A stretch of 64,000 nucleotides of DNA from Taudactylus pleione (GCA_031769625.1 JAUIMM010002557.1:1-64000), one strand, 5' to 3'. Shown: positions 21,553-36,400, numbered from the stretch's first letter. Numbers and translations: made by a program. The notes: a model not told the origin generated them from the letters alone.

Positions 21553-23637
21553 CTGTCACCGCAGCATATCTTTTTTAAGTTGTATCAAAAGTTTTAAGCA
21601 GAATTTGGGGATTTTTGAAAAAAAAATTTTGGGCCGATTTTTAAGGTCCGGGGCTTACGTAAATTTTCATACGGGTAAATATAATTCTGGTGAGTTGTGT
21701 CAAAATTAAGCACCAAAATCAACTTCTGTCACCGCAGCAAATCTTTTTTAAGTTGTATCAAAAGTTTTAAGCAGAATTTGGGGATTTTTGAAAAAAAAAA
21801 TTTGGGGCCTTTTTTTAAGGTCCGGGGCTTACGTAAATTTTCATATGGGTAAATATATTTCTGGTGAGATGTATCAAAATTAAGCACCAAAATCAACTTC
21901 TGTCACCGCAGCAAATCTTTTTTAAGTTGTATCAAAAGTTTTAAGCAGAATTTGGGGAATTTTGAAAAAAAAAATTTTGGCCGATTTTTAAGGTCCGGGG
22001 CTTACGTAAATTTTCATACGGGTAAATATTTTTCTGATGAGTTGTGTCAAAATTAAGCACCAAAATCAACTTCTGTCACCTCAGCAAATCTTTTTTAAGT
22101 TGTATCAAAAGTTTTAAGCAGAATTTGGGGAATTTTGAAAAAAAATATTTTGGGCCGATATTTAAGGTCCGGGGCTTACGTAAATTTTCATACGGGTAAA
22201 TATATTTCTGGTGAGTTGAGTCAAAATTAAGCACCAAAATCAACTTCTGTCACCGCAGCAAATCTTTTTTAAGTTGTATCAAAAGTTTAAAGCAGAATTT
22301 GGGGAATTTTGAAAAAAAAAATTTTGGGCCGATTTTTAAGGTCCGGGGCTTACGTAAATTTTCATACGGGTAAATATATTTCTGGTGAGTTGAGTCAAAA
22401 TTAAGCACCAAAATCAACTTCTGTCACCGCAGCAAATCTTTTTTAAGTTGTATCAAAAGTTTTAAGCAGAATTTGGGGATTTTTGGCAAAAAAATTTTGG
22501 GCCGATTTTTAAGGTCCAGGGCTTACGTAAATTTTCATACGGGTAAATATTTTTCTGATGAGTTGTGTCAAAATTAAGCACCAAAATCAACTTCTGTCAC
22601 CGCAGCAAATCTTTTTTAAGTTGTATCAAAAGTTTTAAGCAGAATTTGGGGAATTTTGAAAAAAAAAATTTGGGGCCGATTTTTAAGGTCCGGGGCTTAC
22701 GTAAATTTTCATACGGGTAAATATATTTCTGGTGAGTTGAGTCAAAATTAAGCACCAAAATCAACTTCTGTCACCGCAGCAAATCTTTTTTAAGTTGTAT
22801 CAAAAGTTTTAAGCAGAATTTGGGGAATTTTGAAAAAAAAAATTTTGGGCCTATTTTTAAGGTCCGGGGCTTACGTAAATTTTCATACGGGTAAATATAT
22901 TTCTGGTGAGTTGAGTCAAAATTAAGCACCAAAATCAACTTCTGTCACCACAGCAAATCTTTTTTAAGTTGTATCAAAAGTTTTAAGCAGAATTTGGGGA
23001 ATTTTGAAAAAAAAAATTTTGGGCCGATTTTTAAGGTCCGGGGCTTACGTAAATTTTCATATGGGTAAATATATTTCTGGTGAGTTGAGTCAAAATTAAG
23101 CACCAAAATCAACTTCTGTCACCGCAGCAAATCTTTTTTAAGTTGTATCAAAAGTTTTAAGCAGAATTTGGGGATTTTTGGCAAAAAAATTTTGGGCCGA
23201 TTTTTAAGGTCCGGGGCTTACGTAAATTTTCATATGGGTAAATATTTTTCTGATGAGTTGTGTCAAAATTAAGCACCAAAATCAACTTCTGTCACCGCAG
23301 CAAATCTTTTTTAAGTTGTATCAAAAGTTTTAAGCAGAATTTGGGGAATTTTGAAAAAAAAAATTTTGGGCCGATTTTTAAGGTCCGGGGCTTACGTAAA
23401 TTTTCATACGGGTAAATATATTTCTGGTGAGTTGTGTCAAAATTAAGCACCAAAATCAACTTCTGTCACCGCAGCAAATCTTTTTTAAGTTGTATCAAAA
23501 GTTTTAAGCAGAATTTGGGGAATTTTGAAAAAAAATATTTTTGGGCCGATTTTTAAGGTCCGGGGCTTACGTAAATTTTCATACGGGTAAATATATTTCT
23601 GGTGAGTTGAGCCAAAATTAAGCACCAAAATCAATTT
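21553..23637 (+). repeat. 19-monomer HOR, rearranged copy (12 monomers)
   Basis: Begins at GCATAT and runs through CCTTTTTTT (with GAGATG near 21866), TTTTGGCCG, CTCAG/GATATTTAAGG, AAAGTTTAAAGC, GGCA/GTCCAGGG, TTTGGGGCC, CCTATTT, CCACAG, a GGCA monomer that keeps GCAGAA instead of GCTGAA, plain, and ATATTTTT/GAGCC. The GAGATG variant is shared with copies near 29164, 35765, 50024 and 55933, linking this block to the 38-monomer units. Confidence 0.75.
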
Positions 23638-23811
23638 CTGTCACCGCAGCAAATCTTTTTTAAGTTGTATCAAAAGTTTTAAGCACAATTTGGGGATTTT
23701 TGAAAAAAAAAATTTTGGGCCGATTTTTAAGGTCCGGGGCTTACGTAAATTTTCATATGGGTAAATATATTTCTGGTGAGTTGAGTCAAAATTAAGCACC
23801 AAAATCAACTT
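23638..23811 (+). repeat. Chimeric monomer (GCACAA front, CATATGGG/GAGTC back)
   Basis: It starts after CAATTT, with GCACAA and GGGGATTTTTG, as usual after a GAGCC monomer. It ends with CATATGGG and GAGTC, as CCACAG monomers do, and is followed by a GCTGAA/GGCA monomer. The effect is a jump back of four monomers: offsets to the next unit are about 7298 bp before this point and 6602 bp after it. Confidence 0.7.
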
Positions 23812-26800
23812 CTGTCACCGCAGCAAATCTTTTTTAAGTTGTATCAAAAGTTTTAAGCTGAATTTGGGGATTTTTGGCAAAAAAATTTTGGGCCGATTTT
23901 TAAGGTCCGGGGCTTACGTAAATTTTCATATGGGTAAATATTTTTCTGATGAGTTGTGTCAAAATTAAGCACCAAAATCAACTTCTGTCACCGCAGCAAA
24001 TCTTTTTTAAGTTGTATCAAAAGTTTTAAGCAGAATTTGGGGAATTTTGAAAAAAAAAATTTTGGGCCGATTTTTAAGGTCCGGGGCTTACGTAAATTTT
24101 CATACGGGTAAATATATTTCTGGTGAGTTGTGTCAAAATTAAGCACCAAAATCAACTTCTGTCACCGCAGCAAATCTTTTTTAAGTTGTATCAAAAGTTT
24201 TAAGCAGAATTTGGGGAATTTTGAAAAAAAATATTTTTGGGCCGATTTTTAAGGTCCGGGGCTTACGTAAATTTTCATACGGGTAAATATATTTCTGGTG
24301 AGTTGAGCCAAAATTAAGCACCAAAATCAATTTCTGTCACCGCAGCAAATCTTTTTTAAGTTGTATCAAAAGTTTTAAGCACAATTTGGGGATTTTTGAA
24401 AAAAAAAATTTTGGGCCGATTTTTAAGGTCCGGGGCTTACGTAAATTTTCATACGGGTAAATATATTTCTGGTGAGTTGTGTCAAAATTAAGCACCAAAA
24501 TCAACTTCTGTCACCGCAGCAAATCTTTTTTAAGTTGTATCAAAAGTTTTAAGCACAATTTGGGGATTTTTGAAAAAAAAAATTTTGGCTGATTTTTAAG
24601 GTCCGGGGCTTACGTAAATTTTCATACGGGTAAATATATTTCTGGTGAGTTGTGTCAAAATTAAGCACCAAAATCAACTTCTGTCACCGCAGCAAATCTT
24701 TTTTAAGTTGTATCAAAAGTTTTAAGCAGAATTTGGGGATTTTTGAAAAAAAAATTTTGGGCCGATTTTTAAGGTCCGGGGCTTACGTAAATTTTCATAC
24801 GGGTAAATATATTTCTGGTGAGTTGTGTCAAAATTAAGCACCAAAATCAACTTCTGTCACCTCAGCAAATCTTTTTTAAGTTGTATCAAAAGTTTTAAGC
24901 AGAATTTGGGGAATTTTGAAAAAAAAAATTTTGGGCCGATTTTTAAGGTCCGGGGCTTACGTAAATTTTCATACGGGTAAATATATTTCTGGTGAGTTGA
25001 GTCAAAATTAAGCACCAAAATCAACTTCTGTCACCGCAGCAAATCTTTTTTAAGTTGTATCAAAAGTTTTAAGCAGAATTTGGGGAATTTTGAAAAAAAA
25101 AATTTTGGGCCGATTTTTAAGGTCCGGGGCTTACGTAAATTTTCATACGGGTAAATATATTTCTGGTGAGTTGTGTCAAAATTAAGCACCAAAATCAACT
25201 TCTGTCACCGCAGCAAATCTTTTTTAAGTTGTATCAAAAGTTTTAAGCAGAATTTGGGGAATTTTGAAAAAAAAAATTTGGCGCCGATTTTTAAGGTCCG
25301 GGGCTTACGTAAATTTTCATACGGGTAAATATATTTCTGGTGAGTTGAGTCAAAATTAAGCACCAAAATCAACTTCTGTCACCGCAGCAAATCTTTTTTA
25401 AGTTGTATCAAAAGTTTTAAGCACAATTTGGGGATTTTTGAAAAAAAAAATTTTTGGCCGATTTTTAAGCTCCGGGGCTTACGTAAATTTTCATACGGGT
25501 AAATATATTTCTGGTGAGTTGTGTCAAAATTAAGCACCAAAATCAACTTCTGTCACCGCAGCATATCTTTTTTAAGTTGTATCAAAAGTTTTAAGCAGAA
25601 TTTGGGGATTTTTGAAAAAAAAATTTTGGGCCGATTTTTAAGGTCCGGGGCTTACGTAAATTTTCATACGGGTAAATATAATTCTGGTGAGTTGTGTCAA
25701 AATTAAGCACCAAAATCAACTTCTGTCACCGCAGCAAATCTTTTTTAAGTTGTATCAAAAGTTTTAAGCAGAATTTGGGGATTTTTGAAAAAAAAAATTT
25801 GGGCCGATTTTTAAGGTCCGGGGCTTACGTAAATTTTCATACGGGTAAATATATTTCTGGTGAGTTGTATCAAAATTAAGCACCAAAATCAACTTCTGTC
25901 ACCGCAGCAAATCTTTTTTAAGTTGTATCAAAAGTTTTAAGCAGAATTTGGGGAATTTTGAAAAAAAAAATTTTGGCCGATTTTTAAGGTCCGGGGCTTA
26001 CGTAAATTTTCATACGGGTAAATATTTTTCTGATGAGTTGTGTCAAAATTAAGCACCAAAATCAACTTCTGTCACCTCAGCAAATCTTTTTTAAGTTGTA
26101 TCAAAAGTTTTAAGCAGAATTTGGGGAATTTTGAAAAAAAATATTTTGGGCCGATATTTAAGGTCCGGGGCTTACGTAAATTTTCATACGGGTAAATATA
26201 TTTCTGGTGAGTTGAGTCAAAATTAAGCACCAAAATCAACTTCTGTCACCGCAGCAAATCTTTTTTAAGTTGTATCAAAAGTTTAAAGCAGAATTTGGGG
26301 AATTTTGAAAAAAAAAATTTTGGGCCGATTTTTAAGGTCCGGGGCTTACGTAAATTTTCATACGGGTAAATATATTTCTGGTGAGTTGAGTCAAAATTAA
26401 GCACCAAAATCAACTTCTGTCACCGCAGCAAATCTTTTTTAAGTTGTATCAAAAGTTTTAAGCAGAATTTGGGGATTTTTGGCAAAAAAATTTTGGGCCA
26501 ATTTTTAAGGTCCAGGGCTTACGTAAATTTTCATACGGGTAAATATTTTTCTGATGAGTTGTGTCAAAATTAAGCACCAAAATCAACTTCTGTCACCGCA
26601 GCAAATCTTTTTTAAGTTGTATCAAAAGTTTTAAGCAGAATTTGGGGAATTTTGAAAAAAAAAATTTGGGGCCGATTTTTAAGGTCCGGGGCTTACGTAA
26701 ATTTTCATACGGGTAAATATATTTCTGGTGAGTTGAGTCAAAATTAAGCACCAAAATCAACTTCTGTCACCGCAGCAAATCTTTTTTAAGTTGTATCAAA

Positions 26801-29800
26801 AGTTTTAAGCAGAATTTGGGGAATTTTGAAAAAAAAAATTTGGGGCCGATTTTTAAGGTCCGGGGCTTACGTAAATTTTCATACGGGTAAATATATTTCT
26901 GGTGAGTTGAGTCAAAATTAAGCACCAAAATCAACTTCTGTCACCGCAGCAAATCTTTTTTAAGTTGTATCAAAAGTTTTAAGCAGAATTTGGGGAATTT
27001 TGAAAAAAAAAATTTTGGGCCTATTTTTAAGGTCCGGGGCTTACGTAAATTTTCATACGGGTAAATATATTTCTGGTGAGTTGAGTCAAAATTAAGCACC
27101 AAAATCAACTTCTGTCACCAAAGCAAATCTTTTTTAAGTTGTATCAAAAGTTTTAAGCAGAATTTGGGGAATTTTGAAAAAAAAAATTTTGGGCCGATTT
27201 TTAAGGTCCGGGGCTTACGTAAATTTTCATATGGGTAAATATATTTCTGGTGAGTTGAGTCAAAATTAAGCACCAAAATCAACTTCTGTCACCGCAGCAA
27301 ATCTTTTTTAAGTTGTATCAAAAGTTTTAAGCTGAATTTGGGGATTTTTGGCAAAAAAATTTTGGGCCGATTTTTAAGGTCCGGGGCTTACGTAAATTTT
27401 CATACGGGTAAATATATTTCTGGTGAGTTGTGTCAAAATTAAGCACCAAAATCAACTTCTGTCACCGCAGCAAATCTTTTTTAAGTTGTATCAAAAGTTT
27501 TAAGCAGAATTTGGGGAATTTTGAAAAAAAATATTTTTGGGCCGATTTTTAAGGTCCGGGGCTTATGTAAATTTTCATACGGGTAAATATATTTCTGGTG
27601 AGTTGAGCCAAAATTAAGCACCAAAATCAATTTCTGTCACCGCAGCAAATCTTTTTTAAGTTGTATCAAAAGTTTTAAGCACAATTTGGGGATTTTTGAA
27701 AAAAAAAAATTTTGGCCAATTTTTAAGCTCCGGGGCTTACGTAAATTTTCATACGGGTAAATATATTTCTGGTGAGTTGTGTCAAAATTAAGCACCAAAA
27801 TCAACTTCTGTCACCGCAGCAAATCTTTTTAAGTTGTATCAAAAGTTTTAAGAAGAATTTGGGGATTTTTGAAAAAAAAATTTTGGGCCGATTTTTAAGG
27901 TCCGGGGCTTACGTAAATTTTCATACGGGTAAATATATTTCTGGTGAGTTGTGTCAAAATTAAGCACCAAAATCAACTTCTGTCACCGCAGCAAATATTT
28001 TTTAAGTTGTATCAAAAGTTTTAAGCAGAATTTGGGGATTTTTGAAAAAAAAAATTTGGGGCCGTTTTTTAAGGTCCGGGGCTTACGTAAATTTTCATAC
28101 GGGTAAATATATTTCTGGTGAGTTGTATCAAAATTAAGCACCAAAATCAACTTCTGTCACCGCAGCAAATCTTTTTTAAGTTGTATCAAAAGTTTTAAGC
28201 ACAATTTGGGGATTTTTGAAAAAAAAAATTTTTGGCCGATTTTTAAGCTCCGGGGCTTACGTAAATTTTCATACGGGTAAATATATTTCTGGTGAGTTGT
28301 GTCAAAATTAAGCACCAAAATCAACTTCTGTCACGGCAGCAAATCTTTTTTAAGTTGTATCAAAAGTTTTAAGCAGAATTTGGGGATTTTTGAAAAAAAA
28401 AATTGGGGGCCGTTTTTTAAGGTCCGGGGCTTACGTAAATTTTCATACGGGTAAATATATTTCTGTTGAGTTGTGTCAAAATTAAGCACCAAAATCAACT
28501 TCTGTCACCGCAGCAAATCTTTTTTAAGTTGTATCAAAAGTTTTAAGCAGAATTTGGGAATTTTTGAAAAAAAAAATTTTGGGCCGATTTTTAAGGTCCT
28601 GGGCTTACGTAAATTTTCATACGGGTAAATATTTTTCTGATGAGTTGTGTCAAAATTAAGCACCAAAATCAACTTCTGTCACCGCAGCAAATCTTTTTTA
28701 AGTTGTATCAAAAGTTTTAAGCAGAATTTGGGGATTTTTGAAAAAAAAAATTTTTGGCCGATTTTTAAGCTCCGGGGCTTACGTAAATTTTCATACGGGT
28801 AAATATATTTCTGGTGAGTTGTGTCAAAATTAAGCACCAAAATCAACTTCTGTCACCGCAGCATATCTTTTTTAAGTTGTATCAAAAGTTTTAAGCAGAA
28901 TTTGGGGATTTTTGAAAAAAAAAATTTTGGGCCGATTTTTAAGGTCCGGGGCTTACGTAAATTTTCATACGGGTAAATATAATTCTGGTGAGTTGTGTCA
29001 AAATTAAGCACCAAAATCAACTTCTGTCACCGCAGCAAATCTTTTTTAAGTTGTATCAAAAGTTTTAAGCAGAATTTGGGGATTTTTGAAAAAAAAAATT
29101 TGGGGCCTTTTTTTAAGGTCCGGGGCTTACGTAAATTTTCATATGGGTAAATATATTTCTGGTGAGATGTATCAAAATTAAGCACCAAAATCAACTTCTG
29201 TCACCGCAGCAAATCTTTTTTAAGTTGTATCAAAAGTTTTAAGCAGAATTTGGGGAATTTTGAAAAAAAAAATTTTGGCCGATTTTTAAGGTCCGGGGCT
29301 TACGTAAATTTTCATACGGGTAAATATTTTTCTGATGAGTTGTGTCAAAATTAAGCACCAAAATCAACTTCTGTCACCTCAGCAAATCTTTTTTAAGTTG
29401 TATCAAAAGTTTTAAGCAGAATTTGGGGAATTTTGAAAAAAAATATTTTGGGCTGATATTTAAGGTCCGGGGCTTACGTAAATTTTCATACGGGTAAATA
29501 TATTTCTGGTGAGTTGAGTCAAAATTAAGCACCAAAATCAACTTCTGTCACCGCAGCAAATCTTTTTTAAGTTGTATCAAAAGTTTAAAGCAGAATTTGG
29601 GGAATTTTGAAAAAAAAAATTTTGGGCCGATTTTTAAGGTCCGGGGCTTACGTAAATTTTCATACGGGTAAATATATTTCTGGTGAGTTGAGTCAAAATT
29701 AAGCACCAAAATCAACTTCTGTCACCGCAGCAAATCTTTTTTAAGTTGTATCAAAAGTTTTAAGCAGAATTTGGGGATTTTTGGCAAAAAAATTTTGGGC

Positions 29801-30413
29801 CGATTTTTAAGGTCCAGGGCTTACGTAAATTTTCATACGGGTAAATATTTTTCTGATGAGTTGTGTCAAAATTAAACACCAAAATCAACTTCTGTCACCG
29901 CAGCAAATCTTTTTTAAGTTGTATCAAAAGTTTTAAGCAGAATTTGGGGAATTTTGAAAAAAAAAATTTGGGGCCGATTTTTAAGGTCCGGGGCTTACGT
30001 AAATTTTCATACGGGTAAATATATTTCTGGTGAGTTGAGTCAAAATTAAGCACCAAAATCAACTTCTGTCACCGCAGCAAATCTTTTTTAAGTTGTATCA
30101 AAAGTTTTAAGCAGAATTTGGGGAATTTTGAAAAAAAAAATTTTGGGCCTATTTTTAAGGTCCGGGGCTTACGTAAATTTTCATACGGGTAAATATATTT
30201 CTGGTGAGTTGAGTCAAAATTAAGCACCAAAATCAACTTCTGTCACCACAGCAAATCTTTTTTAAGTTGTATCAAAAGTTTTAAGCAGAATTTGGGGAAT
30301 TTTGAAAAAAAAAATTTTGGGCCGATTTTTAAGGTCCGGGGCTTACGTAAATTTTCATATGGGTAAATATATTTCTGGTGAGTTGAGTCAAAATTAAGCA
30401 CCAAAATCAACTT
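23812..30413 (+). repeat. 38-monomer HOR (6602 bp), copy 1
   Basis: Two diverged halves. 23812-27285 (20 monomers) follows the 19-monomer order with an additional TTTGGGGCC monomer. 27286-30413 (18 monomers) is a variant half with types not seen before: a GCTGAA/GGCA monomer fused to a CATACGGG/GTGTC end, GGCCAATTTTTAAGCTCC, a 5-T run with AAGAAGAA, AAATATTTTTTAAG with CCGTTTTTTAAGG, CACGGCAG with TCTGTTGAG, and TTTGGGAATTTTTG with GTCCTGGG. Both halves carry a GCATAT monomer and then the shared CCTTTTTTT to CCACAG run. The whole unit restarts at 30414. Confidence 0.85.
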
Positions 30414-33400
30414 CTGTCACCGCAGCAAATCTTTTTTAAGTTGTATCAAAAGTTTTAAGCTGAATTTGGGGATTTTTGGCAAAAAAATTTTGGGCCGATT
30501 TTTAAGGTCCGGGGCTTACGTAAATTTTCATATGGGTAAATATTTTTCTGATGAGTTGTGTCAAAATTAAGCACCAAAATCAACTTCTGTCACCGCAGCA
30601 AATCTTTTTTAAGTTGTATCAAAAGTTTTAAGCAGAATTTGGGGAATTTTGAAAAAAAAAATTTTGGGCCGATTTTTAAGGTCCGGGGCTTACGTAAATT
30701 TTCATACGGGTAAATATATTTCTGGTGAGTTGTGTCAAAATTAAGCACCAAAATCAACTTCTGTCACCGCAGCAAATCTTTTTTAAGTTGTATCAAAAGT
30801 TTTAAGCAGAATTTGGGGAATTTTGAAAAAAAATATTTTTGGGCCGATTTTTAAGGTCCGGGGCTTACGTAAATTTTCATACGGGTAAATATATTTCTGG
30901 TGAGTTGAGCCAAAATTAAGCACCAAAATCAATTTCTGTCACCGCAGCAAATCTTTTTTAAGTTGTATCAAAAGTTTTAAGCACAATTTGGGGATTTTTG
31001 AAAAAAAAAATTTTGGGCCGATTTTTAAGGTCCGGGGCTTACGTAAATTTTCATACGGGTAAATATATTTCTGGTGAGTTGTGTCAAAATTAAGCACCAA
31101 AATCAACTTCTGTCACCGCAGCAAATCTTTTTTAAGTTGTATCAAAAGTTTTAAGCACAATTTGGGGATTTTTGAAAAAAAAAATTTTGGCTGATTTTTA
31201 AGGTCCGGGGCTTACGTAAATTTTCATACGGGTAAATATATTTCTGGTGAGTTGTGTCAAAATTAAGCACCAAAATCAACTTCTGTCACCGCAGCAAATC
31301 TTTTTTAAGTTGTATCAAAAGTTTTAAGCAGAATTTGGGGATTTTTGAAAAAAAAATTTTGGGCCGATTTTTAAGGTCCGGGGCTTACGTAAATTTTCAT
31401 ACGGGTAAATATATTTCTGGTGAGTTGTGTCAAAATTAAGCACCAAAATCAACTTCTGTCACCTCAGCAAATCTTTTTTAAGTTGTATCAAAAGTTTTAA
31501 GCAGAATTTGGGGAATTTTGAAAAAAAAAATTTTGGGCCGATTTTTAAGGTCCGGGGCTTACGTAAATTTTCATACGGGTAAATATATTTCTGGTGAGTT
31601 GAGTCAAAATTAAGCACCAAAATCAACTTCTGTCACCGCAGCAAATCTTTTTTAAGTTGTATCAAAAGTTTTAAGCAGAATTTGGGGAATTTTGAAAAAA
31701 AAAATTTTGGGCCGATTTTTAAGGTCCGGGGCTTACGTAAATTTTCATACGGGTAAATATATTTCTGGTGAGTTGTGTCAAAATTAAGCACCAAAATCAA
31801 CTTCTGTCACCGCAGCAAATCTTTTTTAAGTTGTATCAAAAGTTTTAAGCAGAATTTGGGGAATTTTGAAAAAAAAAATTTGGCGCCGATTTTTAAGGTC
31901 CGGGGCTTACGTAAATTTTCATACGGGTAAATATATTTCTGGTGAGTTGAGTCAAAATTAAGCACCAAAATCAACTTCTGTCACCGCAGCAAATCTTTTT
32001 TAAGTTGTATCAAAAGTTTTAAGCACAATTTGGGGATTTTTGAAAAAAAAAATTTTTGGCCGATTTTTAAGCTCCGGGGCTTACGTAAATTTTCATACGG
32101 GTAAATATATTTCTGGTGAGTTGTGTCAAAATTAAGCACCAAAATCAACTTCTGTCACCGCAGCATATCTTTTTTAAGTTGTATCAAAAGTTTTAAGCAG
32201 AATTTGGGGATTTTTGAAAAAAAAATTTTGGGCCGATTTTTAAGGTCCGGGGCTTACGTAAATTTTCATACGGGTAAATATAATTCTGGTGAGTTGTGTC
32301 AAAATTAAGCACCAAAATCAACTTCTGTCACCGCAGCAAATCTTTTTTAAGTTGTATCAAAAGTTTTAAGCAGAATTTGGGGATTTTTGAAAAAAAAAAT
32401 TTGGGCCGATTTTTAAGGTCCGGGGCTTACGTAAATTTTCATACGGGTAAATATATTTCTGGTGAGTTGTATCAAAATTAAGCACCAAAATCAACTTCTG
32501 TCACCGCAGCAAATCTTTTTTAAGTTGTATCAAAAGTTTTAAGCAGAATTTGGGGAATTTTGAAAAAAAAAATTTTGGCCGATTTTTAAGGTCCGGGGCT
32601 TACGTAAATTTTCATACGGGTAAATATTTTTCTGATGAGTTGTGTCAAAATTAAGCACCAAAATCAACTTCTGTCACCTCAGCAAATCTTTTTTAAGTTG
32701 TATCAAAAGTTTTAAGCAGAATTTGGGGAATTTTGAAAAAAAATATTTTGGGCCGATATTTAAGGTCCGGGGCTTACGTAAATTTTCATACGGGTAAATA
32801 TATTTCTGGTGAGTTGAGTCAAAATTAAGCACCAAAATCAACTTCTGTCACCGCAGCAAATCTTTTTTAAGTTGTATCAAAAGTTTAAAGCAGAATTTGG
32901 GGAATTTTGAAAAAAAAAATTTTGGGCCGATTTTTAAGGTCCGGGGCTTACGTAAATTTTCATACGGGTAAATATATTTCTGGTGAGTTGAGTCAAAATT
33001 AAGCACCAAAATCAACTTCTGTCACCGCAGCAAATCTTTTTTAAGTTGTATCAAAAGTTTTAAGCAGAATTTGGGGATTTTTGGCAAAAAAATTTTGGGC
33101 CAATTTTTAAGGTCCAGGGCTTACGTAAATTTTCATACGGGTAAATATTTTTCTGATGAGTTGTGTCAAAATTAAGCACCAAAATCAACTTCTGTCACCG
33201 CAGCAAATCTTTTTTAAGTTGTATCAAAAGTTTTAAGCAGAATTTGGGGAATTTTGAAAAAAAAAATTTGGGGCCGATTTTTAAGGTCCGGGGCTTACGT
33301 AAATTTTCATACGGGTAAATATATTTCTGGTGAGTTGAGTCAAAATTAAGCACCAAAATCAACTTCTGTCACCGCAGCAAATCTTTTTTAAGTTGTATCA

Positions 33401-36400
33401 AAAGTTTTAAGCAGAATTTGGGGAATTTTGAAAAAAAAAATTTGGGGCCGATTTTTAAGGTCCGGGGCTTACGTAAATTTTCATACGGGTAAATATATTT
33501 CTGGTGAGTTGAGTCAAAATTAAGCACCAAAATCAACTTCTGTCACCGCAGCAAATCTTTTTTAAGTTGTATCAAAAGTTTTAAGCAGAATTTGGGGAAT
33601 TTTGAAAAAAAAAATTTTGGGCCTATTTTTAAGGTCCGGGGCTTACGTAAATTTTCATACGGGTAAATATATTTCTGGTGAGTTGAGTCAAAATTAAGCA
33701 CCAAAATCAACTTCTGTCACCAAAGCAAATCTTTTTTAAGTTGTATCAAAAGTTTTAAGCAGAATTTGGGGAATTTTGAAAAAAAAAATTTTGGGCCGAT
33801 TTTTAAGGTCCGGGGCTTACGTAAATTTTCATATGGGTAAATATATTTCTGGTGAGTTGAGTCAAAATTAAGCACCAAAATCAACTTCTGTCACCGCAGC
33901 AAATCTTTTTTAAGTTGTATCAAAAGTTTTAAGCTGAATTTGGGGATTTTTGGCAAAAAAATTTTGGGCCGATTTTTAAGGTCCGGGGCTTACGTAAATT
34001 TTCATACGGGTAAATATATTTCTGGTGAGTTGTGTCAAAATTAAGCACCAAAATCAACTTCTGTCACCGCAGCAAATCTTTTTTAAGTTGTATCAAAAGT
34101 TTTAAGCAGAATTTGGGGAATTTTGAAAAAAAATATTTTTGGGCCGATTTTTAAGGTCCGGGGCTTATGTAAATTTTCATACGGGTAAATATATTTCTGG
34201 TGAGTTGAGCCAAAATTAAGCACCAAAATCAATTTCTGTCACCGCAGCAAATCTTTTTTAAGTTGTATCAAAAGTTTTAAGCACAATTTGGGGATTTTTG
34301 AAAAAAAAAAATTTTGGCCAATTTTTAAGCTCCGGGGCTTACGTAAATTTTCATACGGGTAAATATATTTCTGGTGAGTTGTGTCAAAATTAAGCACCAA
34401 AATCAACTTCTGTCACCGCAGCAAATCTTTTTAAGTTGTATCAAAAGTTTTAAGAAGAATTTGGGGATTTTTGAAAAAAAAATTTTGGGCCGATTTTTAA
34501 GGTCCGGGGCTTACGTAAATTTTCATACGGGTAAATATATTTCTGGTGAGTTGTGTCAAAATTAAGCACCAAAATCAACTTCTGTCACCGCAGCAAATAT
34601 TTTTTAAGTTGTATCAAAAGTTTTAAGCAGAATTTGGGGATTTTTGAAAAAAAAAATTTGGGGCCGTTTTTTAAGGTCCGGGGCTTACGTAAATTTTCAT
34701 ACGGGTAAATATATTTCTGGTGAGTTGTATCAAAATTAAGCACCAAAATCAACTTCTGTCACCGCAGCAAATCTTTTTTAAGTTGTATCAAAAGTTTTAA
34801 GCACAATTTGGGGATTTTTGAAAAAAAAAATTTTTGGCCGATTTTTAAGCTCCGGGGCTTACGTAAATTTTCATACGGGTAAATATATTTCTGGTGAGTT
34901 GTGTCAAAATTAAGCACCAAAATCAACTTCTGTCACGGCAGCAAATCTTTTTTAAGTTGTATCAAAAGTTTTAAGCAGAATTTGGGGATTTTTGAAAAAA
35001 AAAATTGGGGGCCGTTTTTTAAGGTCCGGGGCTTACGTAAATTTTCATACGGGTAAATATATTTCTGTTGAGTTGTGTCAAAATTAAGCACCAAAATCAA
35101 CTTCTGTCACCGCAGCAAATCTTTTTTAAGTTGTATCAAAAGTTTTAAGCAGAATTTGGGAATTTTTGAAAAAAAAAATTTTGGGCCGATTTTTAAGGTC
35201 CTGGGCTTACGTAAATTTTCATACGGGTAAATATTTTTCTGATGAGTTGTGTCAAAATTAAGCACCAAAATCAACTTCTGTCACCGCAGCAAATCTTTTT
35301 TAAGTTGTATCAAAAGTTTTAAGCAGAATTTGGGGATTTTTGAAAAAAAAAATTTTTGGCCGATTTTTAAGCTCCGGGGCTTACGTAAATTTTCATACGG
35401 GTAAATATATTTCTGGTGAGTTGTGTCAAAATTAAGCACCAAAATCAACTTCTGTCACCGCAGCATATCTTTTTTAAGTTGTATCAAAAGTTTTAAGCAG
35501 AATTTGGGGATTTTTGAAAAAAAAATTTTGGGCCGATTTTTAAGGTCCGGGGCTTACGTAAATTTTCATACGGGTAAATATAATTCTGGTGAGTTGTGTC
35601 AAAATTAAGCACCAAAATCAACTTCTGTCACCGCAGCAAATCTTTTTTAAGTTGTATCAAAAGTTTTAAGCAGAATTTGGGGATTTTTGAAAAAAAAAAT
35701 TTGGGGCCTTTTTTTAAGGTCCGGGGCTTACGTAAATTTTCATATGGGTAAATATATTTCTGGTGAGATGTATCAAAATTAAGCACCAAAATCAACTTCT
35801 GTCACCGCAGCAAATCTTTTTTAAGTTGTATCAAAAGTTTTAAGCAGAATTTGGGGAATTTTGAAAAAAAAAATTTTGGCCGATTTTTAAGGTCCGGGGC
35901 TTACGTAAATTTTCATACGGGTAAATATTTTTCTGATGAGTTGTGTCAAAATTAAGCACCAAAATCAACTTCTGTCACCTCAGCAAATCTTTTTTAAGTT
36001 GTATCAAAAGTTTTAAGCAGAATTTGGGGAATTTTGAAAAAAAATATTTTGGGCTGATATTTAAGGTCCGGGGCTTACGTAAATTTTCATACGGGTAAAT
36101 ATATTTCTGGTGAGTTGAGTCAAAATTAAGCACCAAAATCAACTTCTGTCACCGCAGCAAATCTTTTTTAAGTTGTATCAAAAGTTTAAAGCAGAATTTG
36201 GGGAATTTTGAAAAAAAAAATTTTGGGCCGATTTTTAAGGTCCGGGGCTTACGTAAATTTTCATACGGGTAAATATATTTCTGGTGAGTTGAGTCAAAAT
36301 TAAGCACCAAAATCAACTTCTGTCACCGCAGCAAATCTTTTTTAAGTTGTATCAAAAGTTTTAAGCAGAATTTGGGGATTTTTGGCAAAAAAATTTTGGG

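Noticed and set aside
27772..27963. Slightly different 63-codon frame, recurring at 34374, 38198, 42026, 48632, 54541 and 58191
   Set aside because: It arises from the same satellite region read in another frame, because that monomer has a 5-T run. It is copied with the HOR and is not a gene.
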